In this document: positions 47,270-56,281 of the stretch, in pieces
Numbering within the stretch: the first letter of the stretch is position 1
Layout of the letters: each line of letters begins with the position of its first letter
Origin: Pseudomonas viridiflava
Lineage (GTDB): Bacteria > Pseudomonadota > Gammaproteobacteria > Pseudomonadales > Pseudomonadaceae
Direction: 5' to 3'
Assembly (NCBI RefSeq): GCF_900585905.1
Contig: NZ_UTVH01000076.1
Coordinates: 1 to 64,000 of the forward strand
Length of the DNA: 64,000 nucleotides
Program-made: the position numbers and the translations under genes
The notes under the pieces: model-generated
The model's input: only the letters and a program-made list of their open reading frames with translations
The model's database searches: none
What the model was told of the DNA's origin: nothing

Positions 47270-47485
47270 TGCTATTTTGAAAACGCCACGAACCGAGCGT
47301 CGGGAGGCTGAGTGGAGGTGCCGTGGTGTGGGTCGCTCGGCATGGATGCCGAGCGAGCGCCGTTGGGCCATGGATGGCCCGTCGGCGCGTGCCCACACCA
47401 CGGTGCCGGAGCGAAGGAACCCCCGCGAAGCGGGGGCCGGACGCCAGCGAAAAATGGTTTCCCCCCTTTGCCGTAACAAAGGGGG
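47270..47485. repeat. Structured dispersed repeat, copy A (three-way-junction fold)
   Basis: Copy A reads rightward. The outer stem is CCGTGGTGTGGG (47321-47332) with CCCACACCACGG (47392-47403). Inside, hairpin 1 has 11-bp arms TCGCTCGGCAT / ATGCCGAGCGA (47333-47356) and hairpin 2 is GCGCCG...GGGCCAT / ATGGCCC...CGGCGC (47357-47388). The outer stem and the two hairpins meet at a three-way junction. Beyond the core lie two more hairpins: CCCCCGCGAAGCGGGGG (47420-47436) and CCCCCTTTG/CAAAGGGGG (47462-47485). Left of the core, GAACCGAGCGTCGGGAGG is also shared with copy B. The short frames it contains are not credible genes. Confidence 0.9.
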
Positions 47486-47593
47486 TCGACCGTCAGGGCG
47501 AAACCAGAACGCAGGAGCGCCAAGGTAAGTCGGCTTCACACTAGGCGTCGCGCTGAAGATCCCTGCTATGACTAAATTCGAAGATCCTGAAAA

Positions 47594-48268
47594 TCAATCG
47601 TCAAAATCTTCCCAGCCACCCATTTGTTTCCAGCGGTTGACGATGCCGCAGAACAGGTCCGCAGTTTTTTCGGTGTCGTACCGCGCCGAGTGCGCCTCGC
47701 GTCCGTCGAAATCGATACCCGCCGCCTGACAGGCCTTGGCCAGCACGGTCTGACCGTAGGCAAGGCCGGCGAGGGTGGCGGTGTCGAAACTGGAGAAGGG
47801 ATGAAACGGATTGCGCTTCATGTCCAGTCGCGCGACGGCGGCGTTGAGGAAGCCCAGGTCAAAACTGGCGTTATGGCCCACCAGTACCGCGCGCTTGCAA
47901 CCATTGGCTTTGAGCGCCTTGCGCACACCGCGGAAGATATCGGTCAGCGCCGCTTCTTCACTGACGGCCATGCGCAACGGATGGTCCAGCTTGATGCCAG
48001 TGAACTCCAGCGCAGCCGCTTCGATGTTGGCGCCTTCAAAAGGCTCCACGCGAAAGAAATAAGTGTGCTCGGGGAACACGAAACCGTGTTCATCCATGCC
48101 GATGGTCGTTGCTGCGATTTCCAGCAGGGCATCGGTGGCGCAATTGAAGCCGCCGGTTTCTACGTCGATGACAACAGGCAGATAGCCGCGAAAGCGTGCG
48201 GCCATTGGATGACGCGAGCCGCCCTGGCCCTGGCCTTCCTGTTCGTCGTCGAAATGATCTTCACTCAC
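47594..48268 (-). CDS. rnt: Ribonuclease T
   Basis: A 224-residue DEDDh 3'-5' exoribonuclease that trims tRNA and 5S/23S rRNA 3' ends. Catalytic motifs: [10 protein letters not shown] (Asp/Glu), [12 protein letters not shown] (Asp) and [15 protein letters not shown] (His and Asp). N-terminal residues 1-20 are a short acidic/Gly extension. It overlaps the pyrC end by 4 bp, so it is the second gene of a pyrC-rnt operon. Confidence 0.95.
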   Translation of the reverse strand: MSEDHFDDEQEGQGQGGSRHPMAARFRGYLPVVIDVETGGFNCATDALLEIAATTIGMDEHGFVFPEHTYFFRVEPFEGANIEAAALEFTGIKLDHPLRMAVSEEAALTDIFRGVRKALKANGCKRAVLVGHNASFDLGFLNAAVARLDMKRNPFHPFSSFDTATLAGLAYGQTVLAKACQAAGIDFDGREAHSARYDTEKTADLFCGIVNRWKQMGGWEDFDD

Positions 48269-49311
48269 GCGTGTTCCTCCAGCAGGCGCCAGCGCAGTTT
48301 TTCACCGGCGCGCAGCGGGATTACAGACAGCTCGCCAAAAGGCAGGCTGGCGGGCGCGGTCCATTCTTCACGGACCAGCGTTATGGTGTCTTGTGCGACC
48401 GGCAAACCGTAGAACGCCGGGCCGTGCAGGCTGGCGAAACCTTCCAGTTTGTCCAGCGCGTTGCGTTGCTCGAAGGCCTCGGCATACAGCTCGATGGCGG
48501 CATACGCGGTGTAGCAGCCCGCGCAGCCGCAGGCAGCTTCCTTGGCGTGCTGGGCGTGGGGCGCAGAATCGGTGCCGAGAAAGAACTTGCTGCTGCCACT
48601 GGTGGCCGCGTCGAGCAAGGCGCTCTGATGCGTATTGCGCTTGAGGATCGGCAAGCAGTAGAAGTGCGGACGGATACCGCCCACCAGCATGTGATTGCGG
48701 TTGTACAGCAGGTGGTGCGCGGTAATGGTCGCGCCAACATTGGCCGAGGCCTGATTGACGAACTGCACCGCTTCGGTGGTGGTGATGTGCTCGAACACCA
48801 CTTTGAGTGTCGGGAACCGCTCGACCACTCGGGTGAGGTGCTCGTCGATGAAGATTTTTTCGCGGTCGAAGACGTCGATCTCGCCACGCGTCACTTCGCC
48901 ATGCACCAGCAGCGGCATGCCGACGTCGGCCATGGCTTCGAGCACCGGGAAGATCTTGTCGATACTGGTAACGCCGGAATCGGAGTTGGTGGTGGCGCCG
49001 GCCGGATACAGCTTGGCAGCGTGCACGAACCCGCTGGCCTTGGCCGTACGGATGTCAGCAGGCTCGGTCAGGTCGGTCAGGTAAAGCACCATCAGGGGCT
49101 CGAAACGGCTAGCAGCCGGGCGTGCGGCAAGAATACGCTGCCGATAGCGCTCGGCTTCCTGCGCATTACGCACCGGGGGGACCAGATTGGGCATGATGAT
49201 GGCGCGGCCAAAAGTGCGCGCAACGTCGGCAACGGTGTGAGGCAAAACAGCTCCATCGCGGAGGTGTATGTGCCAGTCGTCGGGACGCAGAAGGGTCAGG
49301 CGGTCGGACAT
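48265..49311 (-). CDS. pyrC: Dihydroorotase
   Basis: A 348-residue zinc amidohydrolase of pyrimidine synthesis, which closes carbamoyl aspartate to dihydroorotate. Metal ligands: H-x-H in [16 protein letters not shown], the carboxylated lysine region in [13 protein letters not shown], and LVHGEVT and FEHITT histidines, plus [12 protein letters not shown] 49311 ([13 protein letters not shown]) is used. It is divergent from motY. Confidence 0.95.
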   Translation of the reverse strand: MSDRLTLLRPDDWHIHLRDGAVLPHTVADVARTFGRAIIMPNLVPPVRNAQEAERYRQRILAARPAASRFEPLMVLYLTDLTEPADIRTAKASGFVHAAKLYPAGATTNSDSGVTSIDKIFPVLEAMADVGMPLLVHGEVTRGEIDVFDREKIFIDEHLTRVVERFPTLKVVFEHITTTEAVQFVNQASANVGATITAHHLLYNRNHMLVGGIRPHFYCLPILKRNTHQSALLDAATSGSSKFFLGTDSAPHAQHAKEAACGCAGCYTAYAAIELYAEAFEQRNALDKLEGFASLHGPAFYGLPVAQDTITLVREEWTAPASLPFGELSVIPLRAGEKLRWRLLEEHA

Positions 49312-49455
49312 TGGGGATTCCAGGCGGGTCAAACTCGCTGGGAATGCTACCGGAAAAGACTCTCTCAGGCACTCGCTATCAAGTTTCGCAGGAACTTACC
49401 GATAGCTCGATGTAAGAAGTACTTTCCGTTACACCGTTATTTTGTGGAGCCACCC

Positions 49456-50361
49456 GTGCGCCAGCGATATCTAGCCCTGCTCAGCGTGTTCGCGACCTTG
49501 CCTGCGATGGCGACCACTTTCCAGACACGTCTGGAAAGCATCGAATGGCGAGTGGAAGGCGATCAGTTCGAGTGCCGTCTCAGCCAGCCCATCACCGATT
49601 TCGGTGCGGGTGAGTTTGTGCGGCGCGCGGGCGAGCAAGCGACGTTCCGCATCAAGTCGCCTGCCAATACCCTCGCTGGCGGTTCGGCGACCCTGTTGGC
49701 CGCTGCCGCACCTTGGCAGCCCGGGCGTGGCGACATCAATCTGGGCTCGGTGCGCGTGAGCAATGGCGAATTTCCGTTCAGCAGTTCGCAGGTCCAGGCC
49801 GGGCGGCTGGTCAGCGGCCTGATGGAAGGGCGCAGCCCGGTTATCCGTTACTACTCTCGCGACGCGGGGGGCACCAATGAGGTGCGCTTGTTGCCGGTCA
49901 GGTTCAACAAGGCGTTTGGGGATTATCAGCAGTGCGTCAGCAAGCTGCTGCCGATGAATTACGATCAGGTCAAGCAGGGCGAAGTCGGCTTTCCAGGCGG
50001 CGGTATCGATCTTGATGCCCAGGCCAAAGTGCGTCTGCAGACTATCGTGGCTTACCTGAAAGCCGATCCGACGGTCAATCATATCGAGCTCGATGGCCAC
50101 TCGGATAACAGCGGCAACCGCTTGACCAACCGTGACCTGTCCCGGCGCCGTGCCCTTGCAGTGATGGACTACCTGAAGGCCCAGGGTATTCCTGAAGAAC
50201 AGATCACGCTGCGCTTCCATGGCGAGCGTTACCCGCTGGTGCCTAACACCAATAATGCCAACCGCGCGCGCAATCGCCGTGTGAACATCCATCTGGAGCG
50301 TATTGCGCCCGAGGAAAGGCCGTCTCCGGTGGCGATAAACACGCCCGCTGCGAAGATCTGA
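49456..50361 (+). CDS. motY: Sodium-type flagellar motor protein MotY (OmpA-like)
   Basis: A 301-residue protein secreted with a signal peptide (RQRYLALLSVFATLPAMA) and forming part of the T ring that stabilises the stator. The N-domain is about residues 20-160. A C-terminal OmpA-type peptidoglycan-binding domain contains IELDGHSDNSGNRLTNRDLS (about residues 215-234) and NRARNRRVNIHLER. GTG 49456 is the start (GGAG upstream). The frame is open far upstream, opposite pyrC, which is a shadow. Confidence 0.9.
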   Translation: MRQRYLALLSVFATLPAMATTFQTRLESIEWRVEGDQFECRLSQPITDFGAGEFVRRAGEQATFRIKSPANTLAGGSATLLAAAAPWQPGRGDINLGSVRVSNGEFPFSSSQVQAGRLVSGLMEGRSPVIRYYSRDAGGTNEVRLLPVRFNKAFGDYQQCVSKLLPMNYDQVKQGEVGFPGGGIDLDAQAKVRLQTIVAYLKADPTVNHIELDGHSDNSGNRLTNRDLSRRRALAVMDYLKAQGIPEEQITLRFHGERYPLVPNTNNANRARNRRVNIHLERIAPEERPSPVAINTPAAKI

Positions 50362-50480
50362 ATAGTCGCATTTGCGCGATGTGCTGTCGCTTCATCGTCA
50401 GAAGCTGTCGCGCTACTGTAAATCTTCCGCATTGAAAGGTAGACTCACCGGTTTTCCGTACAACCTGGTGGAGTGATGGC

Positions 50481-51698
50481 ATGGCGGACGTAAACAAGGT
50501 AGTTCTCGCGTATTCCGGTGGCCTGGATACTTCGGTAATCCTCAAGTGGCTGCAGGACACGTATAACTGCGAAGTAGTGACCTTTACCGCTGACCTGGGT
50601 CAGGGCGAAGAAGTCGAGCCCGCACGCGCCAAGGCCAAGGCCATGGGCGTCAAGGAAATCTACATTGATGACTTGCGCGAAGAGTTCGTGCGTGATTTCG
50701 TGTTCCCGATGTTCCGCGCCAATACCGTCTACGAAGGCGAGTACCTGCTGGGTACTTCCATCGCCCGCCCGCTGATCGCCAAACGCCTGATTGAAATTGC
50801 CAACGAAACCGGCGCTGACGCCATTTCCCACGGCGCTACCGGCAAGGGTAACGATCAGGTGCGTTTCGAGCTGGGCGCCTACGCCCTCAAGCCAGGCGTC
50901 AAAGTCATTGCCCCGTGGCGCGAGTGGGACTTGCTCTCGCGTGAAAAGCTGATGGACTACGCCGAGAAGCACTCGATCCCGATCGAGCGCCATGGCAAGA
51001 AGAAATCGCCGTATTCCATGGACGCCAACTTGCTGCACATTTCCTATGAAGGCGGCGTGCTGGAAGATACCTGGGCCGAGCATGAAGAAGACATGTGGCG
51101 CTGGACCGTGTCTCCGGAAAACGCACCGGACACCCCGCAGTATCTGGAACTGACCTACCGCAATGGCGACATCGTCGCGCTGGACGGCGTCGAAATGACC
51201 CCCGCCACCGTGCTCGCCACCTTGAACCGCATCGGCGGCGAACATGGCATTGGTCGTCTGGACATCGTCGAGAACCGCTATGTCGGCATGAAATCCCGTG
51301 GCTGCTACGAGACCCCGGGTGGCACCATCATGCTGCGTGCCCACCGCGCCATCGAATCAATCACGCTGGACCGCGAAGTGGCGCACCTCAAGGATGACTT
51401 GATGCCCAGGTATGCCAGCCTGATCTACACCGGCTACTGGTGGAGCCCTGAGCGTTTGATGCTGCAGCAGATGATCGACGCCTCGCAGGCGCACGTGAAT
51501 GGCGTCGTGCGCCTCAAATTGTACAAAGGCAACGTGGTTGTTACGGGGCGCAAGTCGGATGATTCGCTGTTCGACGCCAACATCGCAACGTTCGAAGAAG
51601 ATGGCGGCGCTTACGACCAGGCCGACGCTGCGGGCTTCATCAAGTTGAATGCACTGCGCATGCGCATCGCTGCCAATAAAGGTCGCAAGCTGTTCTGA
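50481..51698 (+). CDS. argG: Argininosuccinate synthase
   Basis: A 405-residue enzyme that ligates citrulline and aspartate, using ATP, in arginine synthesis. The ATP pyrophosphatase loop is [16 protein letters not shown] (about residues 9-24). [17 protein letters not shown] and the aspartate/citrulline block [17 protein letters not shown] are intact. It is alone, in the gene order motY-argG found in Pseudomonas. Confidence 0.97.
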   Translation: MADVNKVVLAYSGGLDTSVILKWLQDTYNCEVVTFTADLGQGEEVEPARAKAKAMGVKEIYIDDLREEFVRDFVFPMFRANTVYEGEYLLGTSIARPLIAKRLIEIANETGADAISHGATGKGNDQVRFELGAYALKPGVKVIAPWREWDLLSREKLMDYAEKHSIPIERHGKKKSPYSMDANLLHISYEGGVLEDTWAEHEEDMWRWTVSPENAPDTPQYLELTYRNGDIVALDGVEMTPATVLATLNRIGGEHGIGRLDIVENRYVGMKSRGCYETPGGTIMLRAHRAIESITLDREVAHLKDDLMPRYASLIYTGYWWSPERLMLQQMIDASQAHVNGVVRLKLYKGNVVVTGRKSDDSLFDANIATFEEDGGAYDQADAAGFIKLNALRMRIAANKGRKLF

Positions 51699-51842
51699 TC
51701 GGGCTGTGACTTGGTGCAGCACCTTGTGGTGCTGCACCTGCTGATCATTCTGCACTGGCTTGTTTTACGGCGTCCCGGCCAGGGTAAACTGGGCGTTGCC
51801 GACCCTCGGGTGGCGTCTCAATGTCTGCAATCGCGCAGAACT

Positions 51843-52361
51843 TCAATCTCTCTCCCGCTGCCTGAGCTCGAATCGATAAGCCTGGGCCATGTCCCTGATC
51901 TGCCGCACGCTCAGCCCCAGAATCTCGGCAATTTCCTGAGCCGTATAACCCAGGCTCGAGTAATGCATCGCATGACCGGCTACCGCATCGTCCACATCTC
52001 CCGCGTCATGATCCAGAGTCTTGCAAGGCCCGCTTATCCTGCGATGACAGACGAGGGTCACGCCGTGATCGAGGGCGAGCTTTCTGATGTCCTTCCTGTT
52101 CATTCGAAGTGCATACTGCAATGCACTTATGCCCGCACCTTTGTTCGCCAGCGCCTTTAATAGTTTTACTTTTTCGCAGAGAGTGCACTCGGTAGGGTTA
52201 ACATCCGACTGCGCGTTGACGGGCAACGGAGATGGCACCGTTCGTTCATTGTCCTGTAAAACGTCTATAACCCCACCCCGTGCAATGAACTGCTCGACAG
52301 CTGCTGTCAATGCTGCAGTCTGGACACTCTTGGGTGCTGGTTTTGTATTTTTGTTGTTCAT
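51843..52361 (-). CDS. Protein with two HTH-like segments, function unknown
   Basis: A 172-residue protein. ATG 52361 has AGGGAT upstream and starts MNNKNTKPAPKSVQ; the frame is open further, to 52529, but without conserved character. A C-x2-C pair (CTLCEKVKLLKALANKGAGI) and then a helix-turn-helix-like segment (ISALQYALRMNRKDIRKLAL) occur in the middle. A second HTH-like segment is near the C-terminus (YTAQEIAEILGLSVRQIRDM). A DNA-binding regulator is inferred. I do not recognise the family. It borders an AT-rich region. Confidence 0.6.
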   Translation of the reverse strand: MNNKNTKPAPKSVQTAALTAAVEQFIARGGVIDVLQDNERTVPSPLPVNAQSDVNPTECTLCEKVKLLKALANKGAGISALQYALRMNRKDIRKLALDHGVTLVCHRRISGPCKTLDHDAGDVDDAVAGHAMHYSSLGYTAQEIAEILGLSVRQIRDMAQAYRFELRQRERD

Positions 52362-53469
52362 GTCATATCCCTTTTTTAACAGGGCCGAACACAGGGCCAA
52401 CAAAAACTTCGGGCGCGAGCCGGAACGGTTGCATAGGCCCCTGATCGACCCTGTTGATACGGCTCGATAACTTCGGCCTCCTTGCCGAAAACGTCCACGC
52501 AGGACCGCGCGCACGACAGCATCACACAACCGGGTTTGCTATTAACTTAATTATTTATATTATTGCAAAGATAGTATGTTCCAGGTGTTTCTGAAAAAGT
52601 AACGACTGATAATAAGATTTGCAAGTAAAAAATCCGCTGCCGATGAAATAGTATGTAAGGTCATTACAAGTCTTACGCGATGATTTTTTGTGTCCGTTAG
52701 TTGTGTAGTCTTTTTCCTGTTTGTTTAGCAGAGTATGGTTTTCCTGGTGAGCGTAGTATTAGCTTTCGGCACCGGAGCGCATCCGCGTCGCGCGTCAGGC
52801 TTGCTTGGCGTTCTCGGTTGGGAGGCATTGCAGCGTGCGCGGGCGTTGGCAGATGCGATGTTTTCAATCGCCTCACTCGCGTTCCTCAGATTTTTCTGAG
52901 AAGCGTGTAGGAATGCTCCTTAAATACATATGTTTACAATTTTAAGATTAAAAGTGTGTAGTTTTTAAACGTCGTGCCAGTGGGGATGTAAATTACCTGC
53001 TCGCTGGCAAGGCATCTGACCCCCGGTACATAGACCACCACAGCGCTGGTCAGCGGGCAGACCCGTCCAGCAGCGAGAAGACTTTTCCGGTCCTGGACCC
53101 GGCACACATGACAGGGAAGCGGGCTATGACTTAGCTGCGAACGCTATTTGCAGTCTATTTATTATTACAAAGGGATATTTGAAAAATGTTTAAGTTGATG
53201 GTGAGAATCCAGCTATTAGTAGCGGGCCAGGCCCTGCAAGCCCCGCGCAGATTGATGACGACGCTGAAGCCGGTTATCTGCTGCCTGCATGGCCTCAGGC
53301 CGAGGGTCAAGACGGCGTTAGTCGGAGGAGGTTTTGTAGGAATATTCCTTGGTGGTTGTGAGAATGGTCTCTGCCTGTCCGGCTTCAGGTGGGTGCGCCA
53401 TGCAAAGCAGTAAACGACTAGGCTATTGTGCTGACTCTGAACAATCAAATAGCGAAATTTGGACTGCCC
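52362..53469. other. AT-rich 1.1-kb intergenic region
   Basis: Clearly lower GC than elsewhere, notably 52540-52730 and 52905-53000. A perfect hairpin CTCAGA-TTTT-TCTGAG is at 52885-52900. Two short frames, 52701-52910 and 53186-53413, lack convincing codon use. The second has AAGGGATAT before its start and is the only plausible one (75 residues). I assign no gene. Confidence 0.5.
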
Positions 53470-54096
53470 ATGAATAAAGTGCTGATCGTGGACGATCATC
53501 CCGTCATTCGCCTAGCCGTACGTATGCTGATGGAGCGCCATGGCTACGAGGTCATTGCGGAGACGGACAATGGCGTGGATGCCTTGCAACTGGCTCGTGA
53601 GCATTTGCCCGATATCGTTATTCTCGACATTGGAATCCCGAAACTCGACGGCCTGGAGGTCATCGCCCGGCTCTCGGCGATGACGCTGCCCTTCAAGGTT
53701 CTGATACTGACCTCGCAAGCGCCGGGGCATTTTTCCATGCGCTGCATGCAGGCGGGCGCGGCAGGCTACGTGTGCAAGCAGCAGGACCTTACTGAATTGC
53801 TCAGCGCCGTCAAGGCGGTATTGTCGGGCTACAGTTACTTTCCCAACCAGGCACTGCATACGGTCCGCGCGAGCATGGGCAATGCCAGCGAAGCCGATCT
53901 GGTCGATCGGCTGTCCGGACGGGAAATGATGGTGCTGCAACAGTTGGCGAGGGGGAAAACCAATAAGGAAATAGCGGATGGGATGTTTCTGAGTAATAAA
54001 ACCGTCAGCACCTATAAAACCCGCCTGCTGCTGAAGCTCAACGCACACTCGCTGGTGGACCTGATCGAGCTGGCGCAGCGAAACGGGCTGGTCTAG
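53470..54096 (+). CDS. NarL/FixJ-type response regulator, no partner kinase
   Basis: A 208-residue regulator. The receiver domain (residues 1-120) has the acid pair in KVLIVDDHPVIR, phospho-acceptor Asp in DIVILDIGIPKLDG and Thr/Lys sites in LILTSQAP and GYVCKQQ. The LuxR-type helix-turn-helix is LSGREMMVLQQLARGKTNKE and IADGMFLSNKTVSTYKTRLL. It resembles the BvgA/RocA group. ATG 53470 is used. No histidine kinase gene lies adjacent, so its signal partner is elsewhere. Confidence 0.88.
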   Translation: MNKVLIVDDHPVIRLAVRMLMERHGYEVIAETDNGVDALQLAREHLPDIVILDIGIPKLDGLEVIARLSAMTLPFKVLILTSQAPGHFSMRCMQAGAAGYVCKQQDLTELLSAVKAVLSGYSYFPNQALHTVRASMGNASEADLVDRLSGREMMVLQQLARGKTNKEIADGMFLSNKTVSTYKTRLLLKLNAHSLVDLIELAQRNGLV

Positions 54097-54145
54097 CGCC
54101 GCCGGTCGGCGGGTGCACGGGTGATACCCTTGGACACCAACGCTG

Positions 54146-54168
54146 ATGCCTCTCGGTCAGAGAGGCAT
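54146..54168. terminator. Inverted repeat between the response regulator and the next gene
   Basis: ATGCCTCT and AGAGGCAT flank a 7-base loop. The genes converge on it, but no T run follows, so termination is possible rather than certain. Confidence 0.5.
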
Positions 54169-54195
54169 TGAAGATACATCGGTTTGAATGCGGGC

Positions 54196-54378
54196 TCAGA
54201 GGTCGAAGTCGTAGTCAGCCAGCTGTCGCTGCAGTCGACGCTCCTCCAGCATGTTGTCGATGGTGCGCCGTTTGCTGAGGTTGGTCTTGGCGGGTTCGAC
54301 GGGTGCAGGCTCGCTGTCGTCCACTTCTACCTCGGTGAGGTCGTCATCTACGTCCAGCTGCTCTTTATCAGTGCTCAT
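54196..54378 (-). CDS. Small acidic protein, PA3496-like
   Basis: A 60-residue protein. The N-half is very acidic (LDVDDDLTEVEVDDSEP), and the C-half is basic and helical (KRRTIDNMLEERRLQRQLAD). It lies just downstream of nth on the same strand, as PA3496 does in P. aeruginosa. No function is known. Confidence 0.7.
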   Translation of the reverse strand: MSTDKEQLDVDDDLTEVEVDDSEPAPVEPAKTNLSKRRTIDNMLEERRLQRQLADYDFDL

Positions 54379-54483
54379 GCATCGACTCCAGACTTAGCGG
54401 TCATTGGCGGACCTTATAGCGGCTATCGGTGAGCGGGTAAAAAAGATTTTTTCAATCGATCAGCGGTAGGGTTCGCTATCGCT

Positions 54484-55122
54484 TCAATCATCGGATGTCT
54501 TGTGTCGATAATCACACAGGTCCTCGATTCGGCAGCTGCCGCAGCGCGGCTTGCGAGCCTGGCAGACGTAGCGGCCGTGAAGGATGAGCCAGTGATGGGC
54601 GTCCAGCAGATAATTCTTCGGTACAAACTTCAGCAGCTGTTTTTCCACTTCGACGACGTTCTTGCCAGGTGCCAGGCCCGTGCGGTTACTGACCCTGAAG
54701 ATGTGTGTGTCCACCGCCATGGCGATCTGGCGGAATGCGGTGTTGAGCACCACATTGGCGGTCTTGCGCCCGACGCCGGGCAACGCCTCCAGATCCTCGC
54801 GAGTCTGCGGCACCTGACCCTCATGCAGTTCAACGAGGCGTCGACAGGTTTCGATGACATTCTTCGCCTTGCTGTTATACAAGCCGATGGTCTTTATGTA
54901 CTCGCTCAGGCCCTCGACCCCCAGCGCATGAATCGCCTGAGGCGTGTTGGCCACCGGGTAGAGCCTGGCGGTTGCCTTGTTGACGCTGACATCCGTGGCC
55001 TGCGCCGACAGAATGACCGAGATCAGCAGCTCGAACGGCGTGGTGTACGCCAGCTCGGTTTTAGGATCGGGATTGTCCTCATGGAGGCGCCGAAAGATTT
55101 CCATGCGTTTCGCGGCATTCAT
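54484..55122 (-). CDS. nth: Endonuclease III
   Basis: A 212-residue DNA glycosylase and AP lyase that removes oxidised pyrimidines. The helix-hairpin-helix is LPGVGRKTANVVLNTAF (catalytic Lys, about residue 120), catalytic Asp in VDTHIFRVSNRTG (about 138), and the [4Fe-4S] loop C-x6-C-x2-C-x5-C ends the protein (CQARKPRCGSCRIEDLC). It overlaps the rnfB end by one base. Confidence 0.96.
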   Translation of the reverse strand: MNAAKRMEIFRRLHEDNPDPKTELAYTTPFELLISVILSAQATDVSVNKATARLYPVANTPQAIHALGVEGLSEYIKTIGLYNSKAKNVIETCRRLVELHEGQVPQTREDLEALPGVGRKTANVVLNTAFRQIAMAVDTHIFRVSNRTGLAPGKNVVEVEKQLLKFVPKNYLLDAHHWLILHGRYVCQARKPRCGSCRIEDLCDYRHKTSDD

Positions 55123-56153
55123 CAGCCAGGGGTATCCGTGTTGAAGGTTGGTGCGGGCTGAGCATTGTCGGGTTGGGCCTGCAAGGCATCCAGCGCGTGC
55201 TGTGCATCCTGAAGTTCAGCGTTGAGCCGTGCAATGTGCCCCGGCGCCGCGTGGGCCGCATCGGCTTTGTTAACGGCCGCGCGCGCCAACGCCAGGCGAA
55301 TTTTCGAGCGCTTGAGATCGCTGCCGCTCACTGCGGGGCTTGGCGTTGCGATGCGCGCTGGTTGCTGTGGCTGGAGTCTGGCCAGCTCGCGCTCGGCGGC
55401 TTCGTACAGCTGCTGCAGTTGAACCAGTTGCGCTGCCTGCTCGGCGACAGGCGGATGGCCGAAGGCTTTGAGGGACTTGTTCAGTTGGGTCCTGCTCATG
55501 GTGACGGCGATCCTGGCCTTTTTCAGCGCCTGCTCATCGCTGTTGAGCACGTTGTCTGCCCTTGGCAGTGGGGTGCTGCGTGTACTCGTCAGGCTGGTCT
55601 GACGAGCCAGACGCTCGGCCTGGCGGCGTTGTTTGGCAAGGTGAAGGCGTGCAGTGCGTGACTCAAAACGACGCCTGGCGTGGTCACGCTTGTGCGCCCT
55701 GGCGACCAACTCAGCAGCCTGTGTTGCGTGGTCACCTACCAACGGCACCACTGTGGCGGGCAATGCCAGCATGTCGATGCAGTCTACCGGGCAGGGCGCG
55801 ACGCACAGATCGCAGCCCGTACATTCATCGACGATCACGGTGTGCATGAATTTCGCGGCGCCGACAATCGCATCCACCGGGCAGGCTTGAATGCATTTGG
55901 TGCAGCCGATGCATTCGGCCTCGCGGATAAAGGCCACCTGTGCGGGTGCCTCGCCGCGTTCGCGCTCAAGCGGCAATACCGGGCGTTTCAACAGGTGCGC
56001 CAGGCCAGCAATTGTCTCGTCACCGCCGGGCGGGCATTTGTTGATTGCTTCACCCTCGGCAATGCCCATCGCATAAGGCTTGCAGCCGGGATGGCCGCAT
56101 TTGCCGCATTGCGTCTGGGGGAGGAGGGCGTCGATGCTTTCAATGATGTTCAT
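55122..56153 (-). CDS. rnfB: RnfB-like ferredoxin protein with long C-terminal extension
   Basis: A 343-residue protein. An Fe-S motif C-x2-C-x4-C ([16 protein letters not shown], about 15-30) and two ferredoxin [4Fe-4S] sites ([14 protein letters not shown] and [14 protein letters not shown], about 85-130) match RnfB. The remaining 200 residues are Ala/Arg/Gln-rich with coiled-coil character. The N-terminal membrane helix typical of RnfB is missing here: the frame opens 56174 and ATG 56153 starts [13 protein letters not shown]. No rnfA, C, D, G or E genes are nearby. It lies between metG and nth. Confidence 0.85.
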   Translation of the reverse strand: MNIIESIDALLPQTQCGKCGHPGCKPYAMGIAEGEAINKCPPGGDETIAGLAHLLKRPVLPLERERGEAPAQVAFIREAECIGCTKCIQACPVDAIVGAAKFMHTVIVDECTGCDLCVAPCPVDCIDMLALPATVVPLVGDHATQAAELVARAHKRDHARRRFESRTARLHLAKQRRQAERLARQTSLTSTRSTPLPRADNVLNSDEQALKKARIAVTMSRTQLNKSLKAFGHPPVAEQAAQLVQLQQLYEAAERELARLQPQQPARIATPSPAVSGSDLKRSKIRLALARAAVNKADAAHAAPGHIARLNAELQDAQHALDALQAQPDNAQPAPTFNTDTPG

Positions 56154-56281
56154 GGTAGTGCCGACTGGCGGCAATCTCAGGCAGAGGCTGCTGGCCCTGC
56201 TGCGCGGTGTAGGCCGTAAAGTGTGTTGGGCTGCATGAACCCGATGCCAGCCGCGCAGGCTGGCATCGGGCGATTCGCAGA

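Noticed and set aside
47103-47539. Short frames in repeat copy A (for example one starting GTRRRAIHGPTALARH)
   Set aside because: The same peptide is coded by copy B on the other strand, but the base difference between copies preserves pairing, not the peptide.
52701-52910. 69-codon frame in the AT-rich region
   Set aside because: Arg/Ser-rich random-looking peptide with no ribosome site.
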